Positions 16,057 to 22,726 of a stretch of 25,507 nucleotides of DNA are shown here, piece after piece. Below the pieces are notes generated by a model that was not told the origin of the DNA, ran no database searches, and was given only the letters and a program-made list of their open reading frames with translations. The DNA comes from an uncultured Prevotella sp. GTDB lineage: Bacteria; Bacteroidota; Bacteroidia; Bacteroidales; Bacteroidaceae. The stretch lies in contig URSZ01000017.1 in the NCBI GenBank assembly GCA_900550635.1, forward strand, positions 1 to 25,507, written 5' to 3'. Positions within the stretch are counted from its first letter, which is position 1, and each line of letters begins with the position of its first letter. The position numbers and the translations under genes are program-made.

Positions 16057-16878
16057 TTAATATTGTTCATCCTTGTTGGGGAAGCTGCCGCTGCGCACGT
16101 CGCTTATGTAATTTCCTATGGCGTCTGTCATTATTTTATGCAAATCGGCATAACGTCGCAGGAACTTCGGGGCGAATCCGTTGTTCTTTCCCAGCATGTC
16201 GTCCACCACAAGCACCTGCCCGTCTACTTGCGAGCCTGCACCTATGCCTATTGTCGGCACGGACACCTTGTTTGTAACCTCTGCGGCCAGGGCAGCGGGT
16301 ATCTTTTCAAGCACTATGCTGAAGCAGCCGGCCTCTTCCAGGCATGTTGCGTCGTCAAGCAGCTTCATGGCTTCGGCTTCGCCGCGTGCGCGTACTCCGT
16401 AACCTCCGAACTTGTGTACGCTTTGGGGGGTAAGTCCGAGATGTCCCATAACCGGTATCCCGGCATCGACAATAGCTTTCACCGTATCGGCTATTTCCTT
16501 GCCGCCTTCAAGTTTCAAGGCGTCGCAACCGCTCTCTTTCATCATGTGTATGGCGTTGCGCAGGGCTTCTTCCTTACTTACCTGGTATGAACCGAAAGGC
16601 ATGTCGCACACCACGAGTGCATGCTTAACAGCACGCGCAACGCTTTGTGCATGGTAAATCATCTGCTCTACTGTTATGGGGAGGGTAGTGTCGTTGCCGG
16701 CCATTACGTTCGAGGCCGAATCGCCCACCAGTATTACGTCTACTCCTGCTTCATCCACTATGCGTGCCGTAGTATAGTCGTAAGACGTAAGCATGGCTAT
16801 TTTCTTGCCCTCGTTTTTCATGGCAACGAGGCGCTGCGTTGTTACAGGACGCTCTTCGTCCGAAATATAACCTGACAT
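16057..16878 (-). CDS. panB: 3-methyl-2-oxobutanoate hydroxymethyltransferase
   Basis: First committed enzyme of pantothenate (CoA) synthesis: transfers a hydroxymethyl group from methylene-tetrahydrofolate to ketoisovalerate. Family motifs are AMLTSYDYTTARIVDEAGVD, ILVGDSASNVMAGNDTTLPIT (metal-binding Asp), VVCDMPFGSYQ, ALKLEGG, VMGHLGLTPQSVHKFGGY, IVLEKIPA, TIGIGAGSQVDGQVLVVDDMLG. The frame is open upstream to 16968, but that part holds a -7 box and an atypical N-terminus, so the ATG at 16878 (MSGYISDEERPVTTQ) was chosen, giving 273 aa, the usual size. panC and panD are not in the window. The MFS gene follows by 66 bp. Confidence 0.96.
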   Translation of the reverse strand: MSGYISDEERPVTTQRLVAMKNEGKKIAMLTSYDYTTARIVDEAGVDVILVGDSASNVMAGNDTTLPITVEQMIYHAQSVARAVKHALVVCDMPFGSYQVSKEEALRNAIHMMKESGCDALKLEGGKEIADTVKAIVDAGIPVMGHLGLTPQSVHKFGGYGVRARGEAEAMKLLDDATCLEEAGCFSIVLEKIPAALAAEVTNKVSVPTIGIGAGSQVDGQVLVVDDMLGKNNGFAPKFLRRYADLHKIMTDAIGNYISDVRSGSFPNKDEQY

Positions 16879-16955
16879 CCTTGTATAGTTTTGTAATATG
16901 CGGGCAGCAGCGTTGCTTCCGGCATTCCGGCCGCAGGGGGCTGCAAATCCGGGTG

Positions 16956-16963
16956 CAAAATTA
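16956..16963 (-). promoter_or_regulatory. Putative -7 box for panB
   Basis: The minus strand reads TAATTTTG, an exact TAnnTTTG match, about 78 bp before the chosen ATG. TTG at 16982-16980 lies 16 bases upstream, near the end of the HAD gene; the spacing is shorter than ideal. Confidence 0.45.
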
Positions 16964-16978
16964 CACAATTAATTTAAT

Positions 16979-17638
16979 TCAACATCTGCCGCACGCTTCA
17001 AAGGCCGTTTCAAGCCCCTTTATCGTAAAATTCGAGAAATCAGGTATTACCAAATCGGCATATTTCCCAACGGTTTCGGGCGTGTTAGTTGTGGAAAGCC
17101 CCAGCACGAAAGAACCCGAAGCCCCGGCGGCTTTCAGACCGTTTATGGAATCCTCTGCCACAACGCACTGGCAGGGCTCGAAGCCAAAGTATTTTGCCGC
17201 CGTTATGAAACAGTCGGGCGAAGGCTTTGATTCGCAATAATCTTCTGACGTGAAAACGCGGTCGAACATGGTGGCTATTTCGGGACGCAAGGCGTAGACG
17301 CGGTTCATCTTGGCGTTGTCGGAACTTGTGACGACGGCCGTTTTAATGCCGCTGTCGCGCAATGCCTGCACAAAGGCCGGTGCGCCGGGAATATAATCAT
17401 AACGCATGGTTTTCTGCGCCTCGTCCAGGTTGTGCCTTATGGATTCCTGCACTGCGCTGTCGGGGAAGTATCTGTCAAATACATCCGTGAGCGACTGTCC
17501 CTTGATTCGCGTTGCAAAGTCTTTTTCTTTGGGCAAATAGTGCCGCGCCACGTCTGCCCAGAACTCCGTGTACTGTTCCTCGGTATCGACGATAACTCCG
17601 TCGAAGTCGAAAAGAACGGCTTTCAATCCTTTATGCAT
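16979..17638 (-). CDS. HAD-superfamily hydrolase, beta-phosphoglucomutase-like
   Basis: A 219-aa haloacid dehalogenase-family protein with a C1-type cap. Motif I is VLFDFDGVIVDTE with nucleophile Asp11 and acid/base Asp13. Motif II is TAVVTSSDNAK, motif III KPSPDCF and motif IV VVAEDSINGLKAA. The cap lies at about 20-85. The closest recognisable group is beta-phosphoglucomutase / sugar-phosphate phosphatase, but the substrate cannot be told from sequence. It precedes panB in the same direction with about 100 bp between the two coding parts; panB appears to have its own promoter. The upstream region is shared with the divergent J-protein gene and includes repeat copy R4. Confidence 0.88.
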   Translation of the reverse strand: MHKGLKAVLFDFDGVIVDTEEQYTEFWADVARHYLPKEKDFATRIKGQSLTDVFDRYFPDSAVQESIRHNLDEAQKTMRYDYIPGAPAFVQALRDSGIKTAVVTSSDNAKMNRVYALRPEIATMFDRVFTSEDYCESKPSPDCFITAAKYFGFEPCQCVVAEDSINGLKAAGASGSFVLGLSTTNTPETVGKYADLVIPDFSNFTIKGLETAFEACGRC

Positions 17639-17656
17639 TGTTTACTTTTTTGCATG

Positions 17657-17664
17657 CAAAGTTA
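17657..17664 (-). promoter_or_regulatory. Putative -7 box for the HAD gene
   Basis: The minus strand reads TAACTTTG, fitting TAnnTTTG, about 19 bp before the HAD ATG. No -33 element at 20 bases is seen. Confidence 0.4.
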
Positions 17665-17856
17665 TAAGAAACATCCCATTTACCGGCAGGTCCAAATGGC
17701 AAAAAACTTCGGCAGCATGCCCCACGTTCAACATTGAAAAAAGCTGCCGGTAATGCGCATATCCTACAGTCGGAAAGAAATGTTAAATTTTACCGGTTCT
17801 TACCCCTTTTTCAGCCCCTAAAAACCTACCTGAAAACCGGGATTTTAACCTCTGCG

Positions 17857-17919
17857 AAAATAGGTCAGACATATTTTAAAATACAAGGCACATATTTTAA
17901 AATTCCTGCCTTGTATTTT
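17857..17919. repeat. Dispersed 3 x 21-bp palindromic repeat, copy R4
   Basis: Units lie at 17857-17877, 17878-17898 and 17899-17919. Unit 1 is near-palindromic (TAGGTCAGACATA). Unit 2 (ATACAAGGCACATAT) is the exact reverse complement of the variant unit found in R3 and R5. Unit 3 (CCTGCCTTGTAT) is partly the same variant in forward orientation. TTTTTCTTTGCTC follows, as at R3 and R5. Confidence 0.87.
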
Positions 17920-18118
17920 TTCTTTGCTCAGAGCTGTGTTTTAACATTCCGTTCCGCATTTGTCTGTATTTGTACGTAAAGGAGATTTTTTGTGCGAACA
18001 GATGGCAGAAACCCTACCTTGCTCCATATTCGGCATGACAAATTTGCCTGTTGCCGGGAACTGGCTTGTTGGCACTGTTTTTGCTGTGTATTATGCTAAA
18101 AGAAAGGAGCTTTCAGCA

Positions 18119-18817
18119 ATGGCATTCATAGATTATTACAAAATAATGGGTATTCCTAAGGATACTCCGCAGAAAGACATACGTGCCGCATATACCCGGC
18201 GCGCAAAACAGTTCCATCCCGACCTGCACCCCGACGACCCAAAGGCAAAGGCCAAATTCCAAGCGCTGAACGAGGCGTATGATGTGCTCAACGACCCCGA
18301 GAAACGCAGGAAATACGACCAGTATGGCGAGAACTGGAAGCAGGCGGAAGCATTCGGAAATGCAGGTGGGGCAGCCGGCGGTGCATACGGCGGCGCAGGA
18401 GGATTCGAAGGTTTTGACTTCAGTCAGTTCGAACAAAGCGGCGGAGGGTTCTCCAGCTTCTTCGAGCAACTGTTCGGAGGCGGCCGCAGGCGCGGCTCGC
18501 GCGGCGGCGGTTTCAGTGGATTCACAAACAGTTATGGCACACGCCCTGATGCCGACGCAAGGGCTACGGTGAACATTGACATGTACACGGCACTGCTGGG
18601 CGGCGAGATAATATTGCAAACCCAGAACAGCAAACTGCGCCTGCGTGTGAAACCCGGAACACAGCAGGGAGCAAAGGTGCGTCTGAAAGGCAAGGGATAC
18701 GACAAGGGCGACGGAACGTTCGGCGACCTTATAATAACGTACAATGTTACGCTTCCAACATCGCTCAACGACCGCCAGCGCGATTTGCTGGAACAAATGC
18801 GGAGCGCAGGAAACTGA
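18119..18817 (+). CDS. J-domain co-chaperone, CbpA-like, short form
   Basis: Hsp40-family protein that would stimulate DnaK. The J domain is at residues 1-70 (FIDYYKIMGIPKDTPQKDI, the HPD motif in KQFHPDLHP, KRRKYDQYGENW). A Gly/Phe-rich linker covers about 80-145. One C-terminal substrate-binding domain follows (TVNIDMYTALLGGEIIL, RLRVKPGTQQGAKVRLKGKGY, GDLIITYNVTLP). There is no CXXCXGXG zinc region, so it is not DnaJ itself. At 232 aa it is shorter than the ~300 aa of CbpA, because only one of the two C-terminal domains is evident. The ATG at 18119 was chosen for the J-domain start and an AAAGGAG site; the open frame runs further upstream. A strong terminator follows. Confidence 0.88.
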   Translation: MAFIDYYKIMGIPKDTPQKDIRAAYTRRAKQFHPDLHPDDPKAKAKFQALNEAYDVLNDPEKRRKYDQYGENWKQAEAFGNAGGAAGGAYGGAGGFEGFDFSQFEQSGGGFSSFFEQLFGGGRRRGSRGGGFSGFTNSYGTRPDADARATVNIDMYTALLGGEIILQTQNSKLRLRVKPGTQQGAKVRLKGKGYDKGDGTFGDLIITYNVTLPTSLNDRQRDLLEQMRSAGN

Positions 18818-18846
18818 ACATGGCATTACATGCCGCATGGCACAAC

Positions 18847-18887
18847 AAACCCGGAGGCGAAAAAAAGTTCATTCGCCTCCGGGTTTT
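18847..18887 (+). terminator. Intrinsic terminator after J-protein gene
   Basis: AAACCCGGAGGCGAA (18847-18861) pairs perfectly with TTCGCCTCCGGGTTT (18872-18886), with a 10-nt loop and a short T tail (GGGTTTTGC). Confidence 0.85.
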
Positions 18888-18968
18888 GCATTTAAGGCCG
18901 GCTTCAACGGGATTCCAACAAGTATTTTTATTAACTTCGCGGCTACTAATGTCTATATATCCGAAAAC

Positions 18969-19520
18969 ATGAAAAATCTCTTATTCGCAGCTTTCGTTAT
19001 GCTTGCACTAACTTGCTCTTGCACCGACAAGAACAAGGAAGCCGCAACCATAGCGCAAGCCGACAGCACGGCAACAGAGACCGATGGGCCGACAATCGAC
19101 CGCAACCACGAAATAACCGTTCTCGACACGATAGAATGGCGCAACAACACTTATTATGCCGACATTCACCGCTATCCGGTTGACGACAGCACAAATATCA
19201 TTAAAGACGAAATGGGCGACATGTATGCCGATAACTGCATTGACTTGAAAATCACATGCGGAGGCAAGGTGTTCTATGAAAATACTTTCAGGAAATCCAC
19301 TTTCCGCCAGCAGCTGCCCGACGAGTTTTACGGCAAATACAGGCTCAACGGACTTGTGTTTGACAAAATAGTTGACGGGAACCTCCAATTCGCTGCCAGT
19401 GTGGGAAACCCGTCGCAAGACGACGAATACATACCTTATAATATAATAATATCTTCGAACGGAAGCATGTCGATAACAAAAGCAATAGACCTCGACACAT
19501 CGTCAAAGTCAGATGAGTGA
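18969..19520 (+). CDS. Predicted lipoprotein, DUF4738-like
   Basis: A 183-aa predicted lipoprotein: MKNLLFAAFVMLALTCSC gives a signal with lipobox cysteine at 18, then an Ala/Thr/Asp/Glu-rich linker (about 19-43). The mature part (ITVLDTIEWRNNTYYADIHR, IDLKITCGGKVFYENTFRK, YGKYRLNGLVFDKI, LQFAASVGNPSQDDEYIPYN, SNGSMSITKA) resembles small Bacteroidota lipoproteins grouped as DUF4738, from memory. No catalytic motif is seen. The open frame begins at 18744, but that part runs back into the J-protein gene and over its terminator, so the ATG at 18969 was chosen. A weak -7-like TAACTTCG is at 18932-18939. Confidence 0.72.
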   Translation: MKNLLFAAFVMLALTCSCTDKNKEAATIAQADSTATETDGPTIDRNHEITVLDTIEWRNNTYYADIHRYPVDDSTNIIKDEMGDMYADNCIDLKITCGGKVFYENTFRKSTFRQQLPDEFYGKYRLNGLVFDKIVDGNLQFAASVGNPSQDDEYIPYNIIISSNGSMSITKAIDLDTSSKSDE

Positions 19521-19523
19521 CAA

Positions 19524-19561
19524 ACAAAAAAGGGCATTGAGCCGTATTGGCTCTTGCCCTT
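19524..19561 (-). terminator. Hairpin with minus-strand U-run between convergent lipoprotein genes
   Basis: AAGGGCA (19530-19536) and GAGCC (19539-19543) pair with GGCTC (19549-19553) and TGCCCTT (19555-19561), with a small bulge. On the minus strand six U follow. It would back up the terminator at 19574-19620, and can also fold in the plus transcript. Confidence 0.6.
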
Positions 19562-19573
19562 GCGATATATAAA

Positions 19574-19620
19574 AAGCGAAGCCGTTCCCGGCAACGAAAT
19601 GTGCCGTCCGGGAACGGCTT
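19574..19620 (-). terminator. Intrinsic terminator at the end of the lipocalin-like gene
   Basis: AAGCCGTTCCCGG (19579-19591) and CCGGGAACGGCTT (19608-19620) form a perfect 13-bp stem with a 16-nt loop. On the minus strand CGCTTTTT follows. The stem begins right at the stop codon of the gene. Confidence 0.8.
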
Positions 19621-20282
19621 TACTGTTTTTCTGAATTGGCAGCGACCTTGGAACTGTCGGGATATTCCTTATAAACGTACTTTATCGGCTTTTCCTGGCC
19701 CGGTTGGCCAAGAAGCAGCGTATCGCCCTGCAAACTTACAATATCGAAAGTGTCACACTCGGGCTTCGCGTCTTTTTGGAAAATGTTTTGTTTGGCAAGC
19801 ACAAGATTTGCGTCAGAAATTTTCCACTTTGTATAAACCATGTTAGAACTGTTGCGCGCTATTGTGCCGGCAGAACCGTCGGCACTAAGGCTGAAACCTT
19901 CGGCAACGGAATCGCTTTCGATTCCGTCTTTAATCCAACGCCCTACGAGCGATGAGATGTCTATCGCTTTGACTACCTGCTTCCTGTCGCTCGACAAAAC
20001 TACGGCAATCTGGTTGCCAACATCGAAATTTCCTATTATGTTACCGATTTTCTTGGCTTCAACGATGTCGAAATGCTGCGGGTCTTTTCCCGGCACTATC
20101 AAATCGAGGATTGAGTCGGTTCCTTCAGCCCCGGCCAACCCGAAAACAACGGTATCATTCTTGGAAAATTTGACTTCTGTGCTATCCTGAAGAATATCAG
20201 CCTTGCTTTTATCTGAATTTCCGCATGACAATACCACGTCCAGCGCACAGCAAACTGCAACAACAATAAACAATCTGTTCAT
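19620..20282 (-). CDS. Lipocalin-like lipoprotein
   Basis: A 220-aa predicted lipoprotein: MNRLFIVVAVCCALDVVLSC has a hydrophobic signal with lipobox LSC and Cys20, followed by a Lys/Asp/Ser linker. The C-terminal half fits the small lipocalin-like domains frequent in Bacteroidota: SSLVGRWIKDG, GFSLSADGSAGTI, VYTKWKISDANLVL and FDIVSLQGDTLLL. The N-terminal half (about 38-110) is a separate beta-rich part (VKFSKNDTVVFGLAG, IGNFDVGNQIAVVLSSD) I do not recognise. Such proteins are thought to bind small hydrophobic ligands, but nothing here shows a ligand. It is convergent with the preceding lipoprotein gene. Confidence 0.7.
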   Translation of the reverse strand: MNRLFIVVAVCCALDVVLSCGNSDKSKADILQDSTEVKFSKNDTVVFGLAGAEGTDSILDLIVPGKDPQHFDIVEAKKIGNIIGNFDVGNQIAVVLSSDRKQVVKAIDISSLVGRWIKDGIESDSVAEGFSLSADGSAGTIARNSSNMVYTKWKISDANLVLAKQNIFQKDAKPECDTFDIVSLQGDTLLLGQPGQEKPIKYVYKEYPDSSKVAANSEKQ

Positions 20283-20413
20283 TCCTATTCCTTTTGTTTT
20301 TTCTTTCTGTTCTCACCCCGCAGTAATTCGGAGCAATGTGTCAGGCCTTTTACATAGGCAAAAATATCTTATTTCCGAGATATTACATATCTTCGTACCT
20401 AAAAAACATTTAA

Positions 20414-20950
20414 ATGGACGCATTAAAGATTATAGACAAATATTATAATGACAATCCCGAGTTAAAGGATTTGCTTTTAATTCACAGCAGGCTTGTTACT
20501 GAAAAGGCCCTGTTCCTCGCGCAGAAACATCCGGAACTCGACATCGATACAGCTTTCGTTGCAGAGGCAGGAATGATACACGACATAGGTATATTCCTTA
20601 CCGACGCGCCAAAGATACATTGCTTTGGCAAAGAACCGTATCTGTGCCACGGGCTGCTCGGAGCAGAGCTAATGCGCCGCGAGGGCTTTCCGCGCCATGC
20701 ACGTGTGTGCGAGAGGCATACAGGCGCCGGACTTACGTGCGACGAAATAGTAAGGCGCGAGCTTCCTTTACCGCATTATGATTTCCTGCCGGAAACGATA
20801 GAAGAAAAACTCATTTGCTTTGCCGACAAGTTCTTCTCTAAAACGCGCCCTACACAAGAAAAAACGCTTGACGAGGCGCGCCGCTCGATAGCACGCTTCG
20901 GCGAAGAAGGCGCACTTCGTTTTGAAGGTTGGGTAAACAAATTCATGTAA
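20414..20950 (+). CDS. HD-domain phosphohydrolase
   Basis: A 178-aa HD-superfamily metal-dependent phosphohydrolase. The metal site is seen as His24 (LIHSRLV), His56-Asp57 (AGMIHDIGIF) and further histidines (CHGLLGAELM, CERHTGAGL). The HDIG-like sequence resembles small proteins of the YqeK/HDIG group that act on nucleotides, but the substrate is not evident. The C-terminal part (EEKLICFADKFFSKTRPTQ) is typical of these small HD proteins. A -7-like TATCTTCG is at 20388-20395, without a clear -33. The rubredoxin gene follows on the same strand after 180 bp and has its own promoters. Confidence 0.85.
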   Translation: MDALKIIDKYYNDNPELKDLLLIHSRLVTEKALFLAQKHPELDIDTAFVAEAGMIHDIGIFLTDAPKIHCFGKEPYLCHGLLGAELMRREGFPRHARVCERHTGAGLTCDEIVRRELPLPHYDFLPETIEEKLICFADKFFSKTRPTQEKTLDEARRSIARFGEEGALRFEGWVNKFM

Positions 20951-20985
20951 CATCATACTATGGATAATAGAAATTTTGTTTTTCC

Positions 20986-21017
20986 TTTGTCCCTGCGCTC
21001 GCCTTTTGCTACATTTG
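20986..21017 (+). promoter_or_regulatory. Distal promoter P1 of rubredoxin gene
   Basis: TTTG (20986-20989), 20 bases, then TACATTTG (21010-21017): a full match to the Bacteroidota -33/-7 form. It lies 35 bp after the HD gene stop. Confidence 0.7.
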
Positions 21018-21070
21018 AATAATATAGATAGCGGCTCGGCATAGCCAAATGTGAGAAACTTCGTTTTTCC

Positions 21071-21102
21071 TTTGTCTCTGCGCTCGCCTTTTACTATATT
21101 TG
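21071..21102 (+). promoter_or_regulatory. Proximal promoter P2 of rubredoxin gene
   Basis: TTTG (21071-21074), 20 bases, then TATATTTG (21095-21102), inside the second copy of the direct repeat. The -7 box ends 29 bp before the ATG at 21132, leaving a short A/T-rich leader. Confidence 0.75.
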
Positions 21103-21131
21103 CTTTGAGTTAAATTTAAAAATACGAGATT

Positions 21132-21293
21132 ATGAAAAAGTTTGTATGCACTGTGTGCGGCTATGTTTATGACCCTGAGGTAGGAGACCCCGAAAACGAT
21201 ATAGCTCCGGGCACTCCGTTTGAACAATTACCGGAAGATTGGGTATGCCCATTATGCGGCGTAGGAAAAGAAGATTTTAAAGAAGAAGACTGA
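21132..21293 (+). CDS. Rubredoxin
   Basis: A 53-aa one-iron electron carrier of the cytosol. It has the two metal knuckles CTVCGY (Cys6, Cys9) and CPLCGV (Cys39, Cys42), with YVYDPEVGDPEND, IAPGTPFEQLPEDWVCP between and after, and an acidic C-terminus (KEDFKEED). Length and motif spacing are those of classic rubredoxins. In anaerobes it commonly donates electrons to superoxide reductase, rubrerythrin or oxygen reductases; none of these is adjacent here. The gene stands alone, has two tandem promoters upstream and an intrinsic terminator downstream, suggesting a single highly expressed short transcript. Confidence 0.97.
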   Translation: MKKFVCTVCGYVYDPEVGDPENDIAPGTPFEQLPEDWVCPLCGVGKEDFKEED

Positions 21294-21375
21294 TACTGCC
21301 ATAATATCTTTGTGGCTTTAAATAGTTAGACAAACATTGTAACCTGCATTCATGTAGGAACAATAATTAAGCAGG

Positions 21376-21413
21376 CAAGGCATTTTAATTAAAGAATGCC
21401 TTGCTTGTTTTTT
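21376..21413 (+). terminator. Intrinsic terminator after rubredoxin
   Basis: CAAGGCATT (21376-21384) pairs with AATGCCTTG (21395-21403) around a 10-nt loop, followed by CTTGTTTTTT. It ends 2 bp before the stop of the convergent WG-repeat gene. Confidence 0.85.
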
Positions 21414-21414
21414 A

Positions 21415-21699
21415 TTACTTAACGCGGTTTCCTTTGCCGTCCAGCAAGACACTATATCCATTTTCGTCTTTGCAAAGGAACAAATCCGCATTTACGGCCT
21501 TAATTTCCGAGAAAGAGGGTGGGGTGATAATATGCCCGTCGGAAGACATTAATCCATACCAACCTAAATCTGTTTGATAGAACAGGTTTTTGTATATGTC
21601 TTTTATATTAACAGGTTCAGATGATATTACTAATATATCGGATGGTCGCACGTTGGATTTTGTCTGTGTTTTTCGAGCAGTTTTCAGTAGGGTTTTCAT
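21415..21699 (-). CDS. Small WG-repeat-like protein
   Basis: A 94-aa protein whose second half resembles WG (KWG) repeats: LGWYGLMSSDGHIITPPSFS, then a second, weaker unit (DLFLCKDENGYSVLLDGKGN). WG repeats usually occur in many copies in large proteins, so this may be a remnant or a minimal member. The first ~30 residues are basic (MKTLLKTARKTQTKSNVR) and show no clear signal or membrane helix. It begins 7 bp after repeat copy R5, downstream of the SGNH-like gene in the same direction, so its leader would include the repeat. Function unknown. Confidence 0.55.
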   Translation of the reverse strand: MKTLLKTARKTQTKSNVRPSDILVISSEPVNIKDIYKNLFYQTDLGWYGLMSSDGHIITPPSFSEIKAVNADLFLCKDENGYSVLLDGKGNRVK

Positions 21700-21706
21700 G
21701 GGCGTG

Positions 21707-21769
21707 AAAATATGTGCCTTGTATTTTAAAATATGTCTGACATATTTTGAATTATGTCAGACATATTTT
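21707..21769. repeat. Dispersed 3 x 21-bp palindromic repeat, copy R5
   Basis: Units lie at 21707-21727, 21728-21748 and 21749-21769. Unit 1 is the ATGTGCCTTGTAT variant, unit 2 the perfect palindrome (AAAATATGTC, T, GACATATTTT), unit 3 starts GAATTATGTCAGACAT. The right flank (TTTGCTCC, GTGGGT, TGAAAATCAGTTTTCAC) is shared with R3 and enters the 3' end of the SGNH-like gene. The WG gene starts 7 bp to the left. Confidence 0.9.
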
Positions 21770-21804
21770 TTGTTTGCTCCCACGTGGGTTTAACGGTATG
21801 AAAA

Positions 21805-22716
21805 TCAGTTTTCACTTTTTAAGTTTGAAAACGGACATTTTATCCTTGTTTTTCGTATGCTGTCGGCCAATGCTCGCGAAAAGCGGTCTCCTTCTTTTAG
21901 TGTAAGGTGGTTGCCGTCGGTTGTGCGGTAATCTTCGTGCGAAAAATCGAAGAACCAGACGCCTTTTTCATGCGCCAGCTGTTGCATTCTTTTGGAAAAG
22001 TCTTTGCAAACTTTATTTTCCAAATCAAGCATAGGTTTGGAAACAGGTATCCGCACAAGGTAAACATCTCCACGCTTGCTTAGTTCGGTTATAAGTTGCC
22101 TGCAAACATGTTCGCGCGACGTACTATAAACAAACTGCGCGGCACGTCCTTCATAGACAGCGAGCCTTGCTTTTACTCTTTGGCGCCATTCTTCTTCATT
22201 CCTAGGTTCGTAATAAACTTCGGTTCGCCCGTACCGGTTTACGTATGAATATGTAGGGAATGGCGTAAACCAGCTGCGTGTAAAGTTTTTTACGATGAAT
22301 TCCAGGTTGGGGCGTGAACTTACCGAGCGCAACGATAGCTCTGGAGGCGAAACAACCCCGTCATCAAACGACCATGGGTCTACTGCCAATATGAAGTAAT
22401 GCTTTTGTCCGTCGTAGGGTAAAAGTTTCTTTCGTATTGCTTCAACGTAATACGGATTATAGGAAGATATATCTAAATGGAAGGCGAAATTATACAAGTC
22501 AGGCGTATATAACTCCTCAAGGCATTCATTCAGTATCAGCGGATTTACGCTTTGTGCGGCGCGCGAAGTGCCGATGACGAGTGAATGCTGCCGCGGGGTG
22601 ATAATGCGAGGATATATATCGCCTATGCGGCCGGCCGGTATAGCCATGAAAGCTATGACAAGAAAGCAGACCGTAATGCCGCACATGCAAGTTGTAAGTA
22701 AGATGAAACGCTTCAT
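21805..22716 (-). CDS. SGNH-like membrane-anchored partner of MBOAT acyltransferase
   Basis: A 303-aa protein with one N-terminal hydrophobic segment (MKRFILLTTCMCGITVCFLVIAFMA), the rest likely outside the cytoplasm. VIGTSRAAQSVNP resembles block I of SGNH hydrolases (serine in the GTSR), and TTDGNHLTLKEGDRFS near the C-terminus fits the Asp-X-X-His block. Proteins of this kind sit beside AlgI-type MBOAT genes and complete acyl transfer to glycans. The ATG at 22716, 10 bp after the MBOAT stop, was chosen over an upstream start at 22788 that would overlap the MBOAT gene and lack a proper signal. The last ~10 codons lie in sequence shared with the right flank of repeat R3. The acceptor is not evident. 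Confidence 0.75.
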   Translation of the reverse strand: MKRFILLTTCMCGITVCFLVIAFMAIPAGRIGDIYPRIITPRQHSLVIGTSRAAQSVNPLILNECLEELYTPDLYNFAFHLDISSYNPYYVEAIRKKLLPYDGQKHYFILAVDPWSFDDGVVSPPELSLRSVSSRPNLEFIVKNFTRSWFTPFPTYSYVNRYGRTEVYYEPRNEEEWRQRVKARLAVYEGRAAQFVYSTSREHVCRQLITELSKRGDVYLVRIPVSKPMLDLENKVCKDFSKRMQQLAHEKGVWFFDFSHEDYRTTDGNHLTLKEGDRFSRALADSIRKTRIKCPFSNLKSEN

Positions 22717-22726
22717 GACAAAAATA

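Larger units (their letters stand above)
17639..18118. other. Divergent intergenic region between HAD gene and J-protein gene
   Basis: About 480 bp with no credible gene. It holds a HAD -7 box, an imperfect stem-loop (CGGCAGC 17710-17716 with GCTGCCG 17743-17749) and repeat copy R4. AAAGGAG at about 18102-18108 lies 10 bp before the J-protein ATG. Confidence 0.55.
20969..21102 (+). repeat. 49-bp direct repeat pair upstream of rubredoxin
   Basis: Segments 20969-21017 and 21054-21102 match at 44 of 49 positions by my count, offset by 85 bp. Each carries a complete promoter (listed separately), so this is a duplicated promoter unit. Confidence 0.85.

Noticed and set aside
16879..16968. Upstream 30-residue extension of panB
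   Set aside because: It has no family match and contains the putative -7 box; the ATG at 16878 gives the normal protein length.
18744..18968. Upstream extension of the DUF4738-like lipoprotein
   Set aside because: It would overlap the J-protein gene and its terminator and would bury the lipoprotein signal inside the protein.
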